Assembly: GCA_028023455.1 (NCBI GenBank)
Contig: JAQFVV010012423.1
Coordinates: 9,468,269 to 9,532,268, forward strand
Source of the DNA: Epiperipatus broadwayi
Taxonomy: Eukaryota; Onychophora; Udeonychophora; Euonychophora; Peripatidae
DNA: 64,000 nt
Direction: 5' to 3'
In this document: positions 1 to 13,372 of the stretch, piece after piece
How the letters are laid out: every line of letters starts with the position of its first letter
Position numbering within the stretch: position 1 is the first letter of the stretch
The notes under the pieces: model-generated
Databases searched by the model: none
What the model was told of the DNA's origin: nothing
Seen by the model: the letters and a program-made list of their open reading frames with translations, nothing else
Program-made: the position numbers and the translations under genes

Positions 1-236
1 CTTAAAATAAAAAAATTATCTACTGAAATTCATTTAAGATATAATCCATTTTAAACTAATTTTACTTTTACTAATTAAGATTTATTAGTATAATTTAAAT
101 TGCATAAGTAAGATTTTATATACCTTAATATAGTAAAGTTTATTTAGCAAAAAGAGTTGTCTTTATTTAATTTAAATAAAAAATTTTAAAGTACTATATA
201 AAATGCTTAATCTTATCTAGGCCAATTATAAGGTTG

Positions 237-270
<34 letters not shown>

Positions 271-291
271 CAATATTATATCATTTTCACT

Positions 292-327
<36 letters not shown>

Positions 328-2008
328 AGTGAAAATGATACAATATAATAAAAATTCTCAATGTTTTAAGCAAATTTAAAATGAAATATCAGTGGAATAA
401 ACAATTTCTTTTTCAAAGAAGAAATCAATAAATCATACAATTTCAAAATCAATATTCTTTCAATAAACTATTATTTATTAAATTTAAAAGTATTCAAATA
501 ATTTGATCAATATAAAGATAAAATTGGATGAAAAAAAAATGTAAACTTTTAAAACTGCATTAATTAGAAAATGACCAAATGAATATTACTTTAATGCATT
601 TTTATGGAATCTCATATATACAAAGTTAAGCCATAGACCAATAAACCTATGAAAATCACATTGTCACTGCAATTGGACAAACTGATTATTGCACTAATCT
701 CACAGCAAAAATTAAAATTAAAATATGTTTTGACTTATTTTATCTTTAAAGTGCCTAGATGACAGCATCTATTAATGAAACATGAATTCAGATGAGTAAT
801 TATTTTTTCTACAAGACAGCACTTAGTGTGATTATGCACTTGCAGTTTTTGGTAAAATCATAAAATAGAAAATATACTTTATACATAATTTGTTTATGTG
901 TTAATTTTAATTTTTGTAAAATTAAATATTTGTTTCTTAATAAGTATATGATGTTTAATTTGGCTTTTATTTGGATATTTGCTTTTAGAAAAAGTAATCA
1001 ACTGCAGATTTAGTAACACTACCAGTTCTTACTGTTAAACAAAAAATGCCCATACACACATATATATTTATAAATATTTTGCAATTTTACAATAAATTCC
1101 TGACAAATATTTTATAGTAACAATATTGCACATGTCTATGACACATATGTAAATTTAAAGTTTATAGCAACAAAATAACTAAAACAACTTTCTTACTTGT
1201 ATTATTAGACCTTTTTTAAATAAGTTATTAATCTTACTGTAGTGGTATTTCTTTATATTATAACATATGAACACATAACCAACTAACCAAAAAAAAATAA
1301 AGCACTCTTTTACTTTTAAATAAGATAAGTTCCATTATCTCAATGCCATTTATTCTCAAAACTGTTCAGATGTTCTAACACATTTATTTTGCTTTCTCTT
1401 TATATTCATAATACTAGCAATGGCAGTGCTTAATGTCTCACCAATAGAGTTTTTCCTTTTGTTTTTAAACTGAATAAAATGCACACATCTCCTCTCAGTA
1501 TAATATTGACTGCTAATATGTTTGCATTTAAGTGTTGATATTATAACTAAATCCTATTTTTTTAATAAAATTTGCAAAAGAAATAAAATAAATAAAAGAA
1601 AAAAAACAATAAGATCAATGACTAAATTAGAGTTCTCATAAATCAATATTCAATCAAGTGGTAACAATAGATTTACCCAGGTGAGTAACAATTTTATAGC
1701 ACTTTCTTTTATCTTCTTTCATTTTTAAACTCTTTAGTAGAACATTGCATCCAATGGTTCATCCATAAACAGCTCAACATAGCTCCAGACTATGTGAGCA
1801 TATGTTAAATTTAGCTCACAAACATTTTATTTTCAATTGTTTCAATTTGGCAAAATGATTTCAATTCAATTTAATGGACAATCTTTATCAAAATTACCAT
1901 TGTGCATTTTCTCCTCCTCAGCAGCTCATCTAGGAATTAATTAACTCCAGTAATACTCACACAAATACAGACTATGAACCTCATAAAAGTTGAACATTGC
2001 TTCCATAT
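1..2008. other. AT-rich DNA without recognisable genes
   Basis: I see no open frame of useful length, no RNA gene and no transposon protein motif here. The only structure is the pair of AT palindromes at 236-345, listed separately. The stretch ends abruptly at the LTR beginning at 2009. Confidence 0.6.
236..345. repeat. Two adjacent AT-core palindromes
   Basis: Positions 236-272 are an (AT)n run bounded by TTGCAAT/ATTGCAA. Positions 280-341 are a second hairpin, in which ATCATTTTCACTTGATAT is mirrored after another (AT)n run by ATATCAAGTGAAAATGAT. The second has a unique 12-14 bp arm outside the microsatellite, so it is a genuine inverted repeat and not only a dinucleotide run. It could be a small foldback or an expanded microsatellite inside one. 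Confidence 0.6.
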
Positions 2009-2389
2009 TGTAACCGGCCGCCTATCTCACCGAGATTTCGGGCTTCGAAATAAACATGACATAGCGTAAGGCTTTATTTATTTTATTATATCGACAGTTA
2101 TTCACTGTCCACACAAGGGGGCGCCAGATACGATTATTTAAGTGGATTTTAATTACTCGCATCACCTTACATCATGTCAAAACGATTTTGAAGTCTAATC
2201 CCACCCACTAGCTCAGAACTCCCAGCATGGACCAATAAGGTTTCTCAAGGCCGTTACATGATTGTTTCGAGGACGATTCCTCCCGGAAAAGACGCCTTGT
2301 CCGCTAATGAAAAATCAGCTTGGTTTTCTAATTAGTCGACTGCAGCATAAGATTCATTTATTGGTTGTCACTGACCAATGAGGTGGTTC
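2009..2389 (-). repeat. 3' LTR, partly hidden in gap
   Basis: This matches 3795-4175 almost base for base, beginning TGTAACCGGCCGCC on the plus strand. About 27 bases of its far end should lie inside the N run, judging from the other LTR. Confidence 0.8.
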
Positions 2390-2889
2390 NNNNNNNNNNN
2401 NNNNNNNNNNNNNNNNNNNNNNNNNNNNNNNNNNNNNNNNNNNNNNNNNNNNNNNNNNNNNNNNNNNNNNNNNNNNNNNNNNNNNNNNNNNNNNNNNNNN
2501 NNNNNNNNNNNNNNNNNNNNNNNNNNNNNNNNNNNNNNNNNNNNNNNNNNNNNNNNNNNNNNNNNNNNNNNNNNNNNNNNNNNNNNNNNNNNNNNNNNNN
2601 NNNNNNNNNNNNNNNNNNNNNNNNNNNNNNNNNNNNNNNNNNNNNNNNNNNNNNNNNNNNNNNNNNNNNNNNNNNNNNNNNNNNNNNNNNNNNNNNNNNN
2701 NNNNNNNNNNNNNNNNNNNNNNNNNNNNNNNNNNNNNNNNNNNNNNNNNNNNNNNNNNNNNNNNNNNNNNNNNNNNNNNNNNNNNNNNNNNNNNNNNNNN
2801 NNNNNNNNNNNNNNNNNNNNNNNNNNNNNNNNNNNNNNNNNNNNNNNNNNNNNNNNNNNNNNNNNNNNNNNNNNNNNNNNNNNNNNNNN
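2390..2889. other. 500-base assembly gap (N)
   Basis: This is an unbroken run of 500 N, which is probably a placeholder size. It falls inside the LTR element between gag and the 3' LTR, where short-read assemblies usually fail, so several kilobases of pol could be missing. Any reading frame crossing it is meaningless. Confidence 0.95.
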
Positions 2890-3417
2890 CTACTCATGTT
2901 CCCATGCCCCTGAGTCGGCTTCAATCCTTTGAATTCTCTGTCCCCCCTCCCCCATTGTCTCTCGGATCCTCGTCCTGTTGTTGCCTAATTTCATGACACA
3001 CCTCTTCAGTCTGCCTGATCGCTTCTTTCATCACGTCCTGATGCCTCTCGCCCTTTCCCTACGTCCTCCGTTAGGATCTCAACTTTCTCCTTTAGCTCCC
3101 TCAGGTCTGCCTCTCGTCCTGTCCGTCTTTGATGCATTCTGAGTTATTTCTTCCTTAACTTGGGTTAAACTACTCTCCTCCCCTTTGTCCTCTTCTAGCT
3201 TCCTTTCCTTTCCCCCGAGTAGTTGCCTTATCTCCTCTCTAAACTCTTTCCTCTCTCTTCTCCGCTCTTCTCTATCTTCCCTCATTTCGGCCATCATTTG
3301 CGTCATCATCCTTATTAGGGTTTTGATATCCCCTTCATTTTGCGTATCCTGTTTTTTAAACTGGATGGGACTTTCTCCCGTCTGTTCCCACATGTCCTCA
3401 TTTGTCTCTTCTTCCAT
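2890..3417 (-). pseudogene. gag-like coiled-coil protein, broken
   Basis: The frame opens at 3417 and gives about 112 residues ending at 3079. It is extremely charged: residues ~35-80 are a run of Glu/Arg/Lys with heptad spacing (MMAEMREDREERRRERKEF), predicting a long coiled coil. After the stop, a different frame continues towards the gap with more Gln/Glu-rich sequence (KEAIRQTEEVCHEIRQQQDE), so at least one frameshift has occurred. Position just after the 5' LTR and primer-binding site, together with this composition, fits the N-terminal part of a Ty3/gypsy Gag, many of which in invertebrates begin with such a coil. No zinc knuckle or enzyme is visible. It may also be the whole product of a non-autonomous element. 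Confidence 0.55.
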
Positions 3418-3774
3418 GATTTGATGTTTATTTTATCTTTGTCCTATTCTAACTTTTGTCACTACTGTTTACGGGAATGTGGTTCTTTTTTCTTTTGATT
3501 TTATTCGTTTTATGGTGACAGCGACCGATCGGCGTCCGCTCCCTTATCTCCTGCTATGTTTTATTTATTTGTTTGTTTTGCTCCGGTTCCCGATGTTTTG
3601 TTTACATATTTGCGATGTTAAGAATCGCCGCGATTTTGTTCCGTTTGTTTATTATTTTTTTTTTTTCCAGCTTTTGTTTACATAAACATTTCCGCGTCTT
3701 CTCCCAGGTTCGGCCGCTTTTGCTAGTATCTAGATTTGCTTTATCTTTATGTTTAGAAGCGACATTTATACTAG

Positions 3775-3794
3775 CCTCACGTTGGAAGCGCCAA
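3775..3794 (-). promoter_or_regulatory. Primer-binding site of the LTR element
   Basis: Reading the minus strand, the 5' LTR ends ...GGTTACA and is followed at once by TTGGCGCTTCCAACGTGAGG. This resembles the TGGCGCCCAACGTGGG-type tRNA primer-binding sites common in animal LTR elements. It fixes the element's orientation as minus. Confidence 0.7.
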
Positions 3795-4202
3795 TGTAAC
3801 CGGCCGCCTATCTCACCGAGATTTCAGGCTTCGAAATAAACATGACATAGCATAAGGCTTTATTTATTTTCTTATATCGACAGTTATTCACTGTCCACAC
3901 AAGGGGGCGCCAGATACGATTATTTAAGTGGATTTTAATTACTCGCATCACCTTACATCATGTCAAAACGATTTTGAAGTCTAATCCCACCCACTAGCTC
4001 AGAACTCCCAGCATGGACCAATAAGGTTTCTCAAGGCCGTTACATGATTGTTTCGAGGACGATTCCTCCCGGAAAAGACGCCTTGTCCGCTAATGAAAAA
4101 TCAGCTTGGTTTTCTAATTAGTCGACTGCAGCATAAGATTCATTTATTGGTTGTCACTGACCAATGAGGTGGTTCGTTTACGCCCCGAACACTAGGCTTA
4201 CA
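3795..4202 (-). repeat. 5' LTR (complete)
   Basis: This is the complete copy of the LTR whose partner begins at 2009. On the coding strand it starts TGTAAGCC near 4202 and ends GGTTACA at 3795. It is distinctly richer in G+C than the surrounding DNA and carries CAC/GTG-rich blocks. The 4202 boundary rests on the TG rule alone, because the partner end is in the gap. Confidence 0.75.
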
Positions 4203-4309
4203 AGTTCATCCCCCCGATATATCGTATATAACATAATTATTTGACGTTTACTTCGATTGATTATAGACCCGCCCGCTCTTAAATCTATCTTAACTAAGGT
4301 TAAATAAGA

Positions 4310-4333
4310 AACATCGTGACTTACGGCACGATG
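4310..4333. repeat. Perfect 8 bp hairpin
   Basis: ACATCGTG is followed, after an 8-base loop, by CACGATGT. It lies just outside the LTR element in unassigned sequence. No T tract follows, so I do not call it a terminator. Confidence 0.5.
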
Positions 4334-4429
4334 TTGACATAATTAATAAAGTAAATCAATTGAAATGAAAATTAAATTTAACTAAATATACTTCAAAGAT
4401 ACATCATTAAAGAATAAATAAACTACGGT

Positions 4430-5565
4430 TTTGAGTGTGTGTGAAAAGATTTGAGAAATGCTCGACTTGATTAGATATTGACAAATTTATTAAATATGAA
4501 AAGAAAACATTATTAATTGATTTATTACACACGCGCACATACATTCACGCTCACAGAGAATCATAATTAAACATAACATAATGTGACTATCGAGATAAAG
4601 TTCCTTTCTATTTGAGAAAAATATTTTATCTTTCCTTAGATTCACTTAAGTTCAAAGTTCATGTTTACAAAGTTCTATTACAAAGATAAATTATCATGAT
4701 GAGGAAAGTTTTAAGATTTGTTTGTGCAAATTTATGTTGGTTAATTATGAGATTGCCTGACGAGTTTATAAATTGAGTGAGTGAACATAATATAAAACAT
4801 ATTTACCTAGGATTTGATTTGGTTTTCCGCTGCTTCAAGTGTTACGAGGATTTGAACGCAGGTGATGCTTTCCATGCTGGAGTGATTTGCTGGTTTACAA
4901 CGAATATAGGTTGGTCTGGACGAGTTTGGGTATATCACGGAACATTACTATTATTAGGAGCATTAACTTCACACGACGATGTTATCGAAATTTCATAGCT
5001 TCGGAGATATTTCAGTAGCGGAGCGCCGATCAATCGCTGAAGGGTTTATTAGCCCCTCATGACAATCGACGCTCTTGGTATTAATTTCATAATGATCATC
5101 TTAAATACTGAGGAATAAATCAAGCTAATTCAGAACAACTCTATTGTTAAAATAAAAGCATAAGCATCGGAATAAAATGAGCAGGTGATAACTCGGAATA
5201 CACAGAATCGGAAAACAAAACTGAATCCCCGTATCAATCGAATTGAATCGAACAAATCGAACCATTGAATAGGTTTTGACTAGTATTTATAAAGGTTGAT
5301 CCTTATCTTGGGATCCAATCTACCCCCAGAGTTCCCTGTTCCTGGAGTTGTCGTTCAGGTCCGCGTTTGAGGTATCTGTGCACTCACTCTTTGTGCTAAA
5401 GGCAATATTTATTTTGAGACAATCTCATTTTGCAATCTCACTCAACCAACCTTATCCTTCACACCTCGAATGCATGCGTGTGTGCGTGTGTTTTACCAGA
5501 ACAATACAAGCTATATTAAATTTAGAAGTCGAGCATTTTATCTTTTCCTCAAATCTTTTCTATAA
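4430..5565. repeat. Degenerate foldback repeat with GC-richer core
   Basis: The left end contains AAAAGATTTGAG followed by AATGCTCGACTT (4443-4467). The right end (5526-5560) carries the reverse complement of both blocks, separated by a ~10 base insert. Further in, ACACACGCGCACATACATTC (near 4527) is mirrored by the GTGTGTGCGTGTG block near 5475-5495. The core (4780-5090) is clearly richer in G+C than the neighbours and holds an open frame of 73 codons with no recognised motif. This looks like an old foldback or MITE-like element. The boundaries are approximate. Confidence 0.45.
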
Positions 5566-8500
5566 GTTTTATTCTAGCTAAAACTATATTTCTAAAATAA
5601 ACATTTTTAAATACCCCGTGGTGTCTTTGATTGACAATTATATTTTACTATTTAGGAGAGCATATTATATTTTATTATTTAGGAGAGCAAATTATATTTT
5701 GTTATTATTTTTTATTATCTGAAAGCTTTAATCATTTAATTAGACGTTTACCGTCTGTATTTTATCAATGTGTTTTATAAATGTATTTATGGGAGGAAGA
5801 AAACTATTACAAGTTACGAAAATAAAATTACGAGTGTTTTAGGTTGCTTGCTGGTGTGTGTGTGTTTATCGATTTGTCCCGTTCTGCTCTATGCTTCCTA
5901 GATTTAATACTGATGTAACGCTGTCTCGTTACAATATAAATCCAAATCCTACTGTAGTGAACTAGAAATGGCTGACTTACAGTCTCTTGCCTTCAGTTAT
6001 AAGTTCACAGTAACTCTGTCATAATCTGTAAAAATTTTAGAAACTCCCCCTAATCTTTTCCTCCAATCTTTTTATAGTCAGGTGGGGAAAAACACACAGT
6101 AATTAAAAGTAAGTTTTTCTTATCTTGATTGAAATAATGATTCTTTTCAATTCAACTTAATCCTTTCAAAAATAATTTTGTAGAATTTTTCTTAAAATAT
6201 GTTATACAAGCATTAATTAAAATTTTTTTCTTTAATCAAAATAGATAGCAGAATTTTATAATTACAAGTATATCTATTGTAATATAAAAACATGCTTGTT
6301 TAATTACAAAATCAGAATTAAGTAATAACCTGTAGATTTATACTTTATATTTGTCTTCAATATGATAATATTAAATCGTGCTATCACACTTCCAATGTAA
6401 AGTGGTCAACAAATAGAAAAATAAATTTAATGGCTGAGTGCTTAATTTATAATAAATTTTTTAAAATTCAAAATTATTTAAATCTTAACTGTTATTTCAA
6501 TGTAATATAGAAAACATCTACAAAAAATATTTTGCTTGTGTTTATTTTTACTTTTCTTTTCAAATTTATATACATATGTACACATACTACTATGTTGTTG
6601 TATGCTATTAGATGCATAACCATGTCAATATATATATATTGTAAATATCGATAAGTCGATATTATATTTTTAAATTATCATTTGTTATTAAAAAAAAAAA
6701 TCTCTTTAAGTTGATGTTTACATATGAAATATTTAAATTTTTCTTTTATGTTTATTAAATATAGTTATTATTTGAAGTTATTGTTTTATTTATATATATT
6801 GATAGTACATCATAATAAACATTTAATTATTAAAATAAATAAGGACATATAAATTGTTAATTATAAAAAAATTATTTTATTTACAATGATTATTAAATGT
6901 AATAAATTATAATATATGTATATTTTTAAAGATATCAAATTTTCAATTTAATATTTTATATATATATATACTTGATATTTTATTTTTATTTTAATGTTAA
7001 TTGTTTTAAAAGAGAACATATATAACATGAGTTTTAAAATAGCATCTGCTGGCGCATGGAACGATAGCAACAACAATAAAGGAAGCCATTTTTTTTTGGA
7101 TATATTATTATTGGAATAGATATAGAACAAACAACTGAAAAATAAAGATTTTATTGTACTTTAGTTTTATAAAATTTACTATTCTTCAAAATACTGAAAT
7201 AATATATATATTTTATGGTAAATACATAAATTATGGCAGGTTAATCAAGAATCGCAGCCAGGAGGCTGCATCATCGCTTTCATTTATTCCAAGGCAATTT
7301 TCAATGGAACAACTAAAAAAATTCAATGTATAAATTTCATCGCGTCTGGAGTTGAAACTAGATATAGCTATCTTAAATGTATAATCATCAATTTAATCAT
7401 AATTTGGAAGTAATTGGAATTAACATGCTGGATTTAACATTTTAATTGGTTTATTTATTTTTTAAAAAGGAAGGAAATTTTAAAATGGATAAAATATGCA
7501 TATATCTAAGGATTAACAATTTTCTTTTATATAATAATTTCTTCGCCTTTCGATAGAATGCATTCTAATAATCAAAAGTAAACGGATAAAAGAACTCATG
7601 GAATAAATTAACTTTTTGGAAAGGAAAATTAGCTAAATGAACTTTAAAAGGTATTTAATAATTTTATATATGTATGAGTAATATATAAATATATTTTTGA
7701 GATTGATATATTTTTTTTTATTTACTTTTATTTATTTTTTATTATAAAATACAACGTTTTATAAGTGGTCAATTTAAGCATCTTGTTTTATAATAATATT
7801 AAACGTATAACCGATATTCAGACAATTATCTTAAATAATTTAAAAATCTTAAAATGTAATTTATAGGTTGAAGTTATATATGAATTGTTATATTTATATT
7901 ATAATGGTTAGGCAAAAATATGTCTTTATATATTTAATCTATATATACTTATTACAAGTATATACATATAGTTATTCTTTGTATTTATATTTAAAACATC
8001 AATATTATTTAAAGTTGAACTATAACATAAAATAAAGGATGTACTATTTGTTTTTATAAATAATGCCTTTGTAATTATTTAAAAGAGCGATACTATATTA
8101 TTCTTATTTTCTTTTAATGCCAAAGTTATTATGAAATTAATTGAATTTATAAATAATAAAAGATAATTTCATATTTCATTTATTATTTGGTTTGTAGGTC
8201 ACTTACACATATTATTATTCATTTATATATTTAGAGGTACATAAATTTATATAGTTAGATGTGTATATTTGGATTTAGTAGAAGTCCCTTTGTTTCTAAT
8301 ATATATATTGATTAGTTAGTCACATCATCTTTAAAAATAAATTATAAAGATAGATCTCATTGCTTTGCATGATTTTAGATTTGTTTTATATATAGCTAGC
8401 TGGAAGTGCATTTAAACAATTTATTTAAATATAACTGGAATAATTTCATTTTTCTTCAATCTTTAATTTTAATGGAATACCTAATAGACGTTCCATTATA

Positions 8501-11274
8501 TTTAGCTTATCCAATTGTAAGCTACCATATAGTTTCCATTACATTTAGCTTGCCCAATCGTGGGCTGCCTCATATACGTTCCATTACAATATATATATAT
8601 ATATAATATAAAATGTAATAGAGATAGAATTTAAAATAAATTATATGATTTTGTTTTTTTAAATATCAATCATTAAGAATATTTAAAGTGATGCAGTTTT
8701 AAAAGAAATTTTTATATCCATCTTTTCCATAATAAGTGAATCAAATATTTAAATTATAATTGCTATAAAGTCAAATAAAATGAAGATCCAACCTAAATAC
8801 TTTTACTTTAAAATATTGGATTTCAAAATAGTACTATTAATGTAATGGATTAAGAATTAGCCGAAGGCTTGAAGACACCCATACCACATGTATTATAGTT
8901 AGCTAAATCCTCATATTTCAATCTGCTGAATACAGAATTTTATTAAATAATGTACAGAATTAGCAGATGTCTTACAAATTGCATGCTCATAATTATTAAC
9001 ATTTATTTATTTGCCAACCAATAAAAACACTATCTCCAAAATCATGCTACAATATTCAGCTATAGTCTTTTTAGATATAAAAATATGCATGTATGTTGAA
9101 GTGCAAAGAAAGAGTTTTTAATTATAATGACATTACTATTTCACTTAAATTATTTGTTTATAAATTGTCATTCTTGCAAATTTATTATAAAGAATAGAAG
9201 CTTGAACACTTCTATCCTTGTAATGTAGAGATTCTGATTTTTATGAAAACATATAAGATTATTAAAGTATATTTTTTAGCTAGTTTGATGCAATGATATT
9301 GAATCTGTTATTGAAAAGGCATATCTTCTTTATAATTTCTATATAAATTAATGGCTAGTAGTATATAGTGGAACTTGAATAGAAATTTCACAGTAGAATC
9401 AGATTTTATTTATATTGTAAAAATGATCTGAAAACATTCTAAAGATGTGCAGCGCTTTCACTGTAAGAAGTTTTTGGATTGAGGATAGAAGACAAAGGAA
9501 GCTACAATTAGATAAGGCGTTGAAATCTTTTAGAAAATTTTCTACAGAAAAAGTAAAAAGGACACTTCTCTAATCCAGAGAACCATCGTGAGATTGTTTT
9601 GTATAGCCATCATAAATTCATCTATAATATTATATTCATTGACTTTTTTTATCTCTTCTTCAGAAGATGCAATGGCTAAACTGATTTCCATTGGTTGCTA
9701 ATCATGATGATGATGATGATTTGAAATTATTCTATAATCAGAAGCATGAATAAAAACGTCACCATTAAAGGGTTATAATATCTTTATAAATTATAATAAT
9801 CTCATAGAAAATAATGTAACTATGACAACTAAATGCATTTGTTTAAATGAAACAATGAAACAAAAATAACATTATTCCGATATTTACGAATACAGCTTGT
9901 AATAGATATTTATTACTCTCAGGATAGTAATTAACAACTCAATTTAAGTACATTAATATTCATCATATTACTACACTATTATTTTTATTAATGAACAAAA
10001 TATGTTCTTAAAATTTTTAAATTGTTCTTTTTTTATTCTGAATATAAATTTAAATTTTTATACAATACGAAAAAAAAACTGTCACCCAGTATTTTCAGCA
10101 TAAGAATATTTATCCGATCATAAATTCATTTACTGCTGCCATGATTAAGTCTAAAGGTCAATTATGCCATCAAATTGCTCAATTGAAAAACTGATAATGT
10201 GTCAGAAAATAGATTTTCGACTATTTTTACATCAAAGTAAATTAACGAATAACTCTAAAATAAATGAGTTGTTTAGAAAACTATTACTATATTTCTTAAT
10301 TAATAATTTATTTATTTTGAATATTCATATTTATTTTGTAAAAAGATAAACGTTTTCTGAGATCTTAGCTTTTGAAAACTATACACAGAAATTATGCAAT
10401 CAAGTAATTAAGAATAAAACGATATACTGTATTGTTAAAATAGGAAATGAAGGGGAAAAACAAAATACATTATTAAACAATAAAAAATCAAATATAACTG
10501 AAGAAATATAAGCAATAATATATAGCGATGAAAATATATACATATCTATAGAGAATATTTATATACTGTAACGGGAACCGCTTAACTTTTCTTTTGAGGG
10601 CGTTAGGATTACTCAAGGTGAATATAGATCGAGTCAATGTTTACCTGATCATAATGATCAGACGAGGTCTTTGTTGTCCTATAACCGGCCATGTATCATA
10701 AACACCAGTATTCTTCATAAAATAGATTCAAATCAAAGAGAGGGTCCATTCTTGGTCACTGTCTACATTTTTTACTTATGATAGATTTGCTATCACCAGG
10801 TGCCACCTCTAATAATGAACATATATAGGATAGGTTCAAATCGTTCCTCACCTAATGATATCAAAGCTCTCGCTTTATCCACAACTCGCTCAGGTAGGAC
10901 ATGACAATAATTAGAGGGTTATCAATTCTATTTAATTTAATGAACATGAATAATTGTTTATGTCCAATGAAATAAAAAAAAATTAAAAAAAAACAACAAC
11001 TAACAACTATCTCAGTATTGCAACTATATTGACATTTATGTAAAACCACAATAGAGTCAAGACTAGAGGCTATTTGTAATGAGTTAACAAACTAATTTTA
11101 TTATATTATCATGATTTAATCAGTCTTGTACTTGTCTGCTAAAGTAAATCAAAATATCAGTTAGACGTTTGTTCATATATATATAAATTTGGCAGGAATT
11201 GGCTATTTTGACCCACATAACCAACATCACAACTCCAAGCTTCATTTAACCCATGATATATTAAAAAAGTAAAA
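5566..11274. other. AT-rich intergenic DNA, no gene seen
   Basis: Short simple-sequence runs occur, for example TGA repeats near 9702 and AT runs near 8590. A GC-richer island at 10565-10890 begins TGTAACGGGAACCGC, includes the palindrome TGATCATAATGATCA and contains a GGTTCAAATC stretch resembling a pol III B box. I could not find a matching A box or a second copy, so the island is unassigned; a solo LTR or an old SINE are possible. Confidence 0.5.
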
Positions 11275-13372
11275 ATTATTAAAAAAAACAAACAAGTTGT
11301 TTAATGTATATTTGTAAAATAAAAATAATTAATATTTACAGAAATATATTATGATTCGACTTTGGTTAATTATAATATTTTATATTTTTTTAGTTATAAT
11401 ATTTTATATTTTAGGTCTATTAATAAATGGAATAACAAACTCCTATTTATTTCTTAATTGATTTGTAATCACATTTATGATCTTTAGAGTTTTTATTTCA
11501 AGTTCATATATTTTGAATCCCAATTTCATATGGCTTGAAACTTATTAAATCATTCAGTTTGACCATTTCCCTGATTTACCTTAATTTGGGTATATTAGAA
11601 AAACCAGTAGATATGACAGGTCTTTTGATTTTGTGTAGCTTCAAACTGCAATCATCCAGTTTGGTTAATTTCTTGGCTCACTTTTAGTCCACATGTTTTG
11701 AAAGATTAAATAGTTACAGGTAGGATTGATTTATATATAATTTCGATGACATCTGGATTCATTGCATTTGATCTATTTTCTTTTATCAGAATTCCACATA
11801 TATATTTCTCATATAATTTTTACCATATTAGCCTCTGGTAATGGTTGTCATGAATGATAGAACATACCCTTTAATAGAGCTCACTTTCACATTTTAACTA
11901 TAGTGCAGTATTTAGTTAGGACAATCTCTTTCTATTTGATCATTACATCATGGAAAAGTCAAAATAAACATAGATTAGGAGTTTAGCCACTCATGACAAA
12001 GATATTTATGTAAGAGGTCATATTCTTCATTTTTATGGGATATTTTATATAATAGTCATTGTTTTTTACCTGCCAATTTTTTAATATTATGTCCATATAT
12101 TTCAGTTTTTGCTACTTTACATCTGCAATGCTTGTTTCTTAAAACTTTGCTGGTGTAGAAATATAGAAGAGACCCTACACAAAACTTTTTTTTTTTTTAC
12201 AATTTATCGGGTTTTTTTAAAGATATTTTTTAATCCACCTAGACATAAACTAACATCTTAATAATTTTTATTAATCATTCATTAGACTAGAGATTATCTA
12301 ATAATGAATAATATTTCTGTAATGTCATTTTCACTACATTATTCTCACACATAGTAAAGATTGTTTTTTTTATCTACTTTTAACATTTTGTGGAGGGATG
12401 TAATCATAAACATATGACCAAAGATGTGAAAAAGATGTATGATCCCCAAGATACATATTTCATGCTGAACCAGAACTCATAAATTGGTACAGACCACAAT
12501 CTCTTAAATTCTTGACTTATCTGTATTTTTTTAAATATTATTTTAATTACATTGTTAATTACCTTTCAAGTACGTACCATTCTTATTAAATAAAAAATTG
12601 TTAAATTTTTATTTACTATTGTCAAACTTATTCAACTCACAACTTTGATACCATCCACCTCAGATAAATACAATAATGATTATTACTAATAATTTTCTAA
12701 ACTAGAGATTATTTCTAGCAAAGATATAAACTTTAAACCTCAGTTAAAGATTAATATATCTGATTTTTTTAAATTTTAAATATGCACATACATAGAGTTA
12801 TTCACCTTTCTCTTACTCATGTGTAATATCTTTATAGATATATTAAACAACCTCCATATTTCCCCATTTTTTAAAAATTCATATAAATAAAGATAACATA
12901 AAAGACAAATGACCCCAAGATGTATAATTAATCTACTTTTAATAAAATATCAAAATATACAGACTAATTAAATTTTTTTTTTTAAAAAAAGTTATTTATT
13001 TCATTAAATAAATCTATTTTCTAGTTGTAATTTATTTTATCACAGAATTTTATTTTATTTAGCGTAATTAAAATAAAACTAATTAAAAATAAAACTTTTC
13101 TCATGTCTTGATTTTTTTCTCATGCATGTATGTAGATTCATGGTTATCTTGCAAGCTACAATACAAAAATCAAAATAATTATGTAAGATTAAACATGTAC
13201 ATATATATAAAGAAAGTTACTGTTAACACTAACTGAAATAATCATACAAATATATAAACCATTATACAATTACAAATATCCAGTAATGTCCTCTGTTTAA
13301 AAGTCTATATCTCAATAATAACGAACTTCAAAATGATACCACTTTGAGTTGTACACTAAATGATGTTAAATA

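Larger units (their letters stand above)
2009..4202 (-). mobile_element. LTR retrotransposon with short interior (gypsy-type, minus strand)
   Basis: A ~408 bp direct repeat flanks an internal segment. On the minus strand the order is 5' LTR (4202 to 3795), a primer-binding site directly after it, a purine-rich gag-like reading frame, a sequencing gap, then the 3' LTR (in the gap to 2009). The LTR starts TGTAAG and ends GGTTACA on the coding strand, obeying the TG...CA rule. The LTRs differ at only a few visible positions (for example 2039 g against a at the equivalent site in the other copy), so the insertion looks fairly recent. No protease, reverse transcriptase or integrase is visible; either the element is internally deleted or the missing part is hidden in the gap. 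No clear target-site duplication was found, so the outer right boundary is tentative. Confidence 0.75.

Noticed and set aside
2358-2932. Open frames across the N run
   Set aside because: They exist only because N translates without stops.
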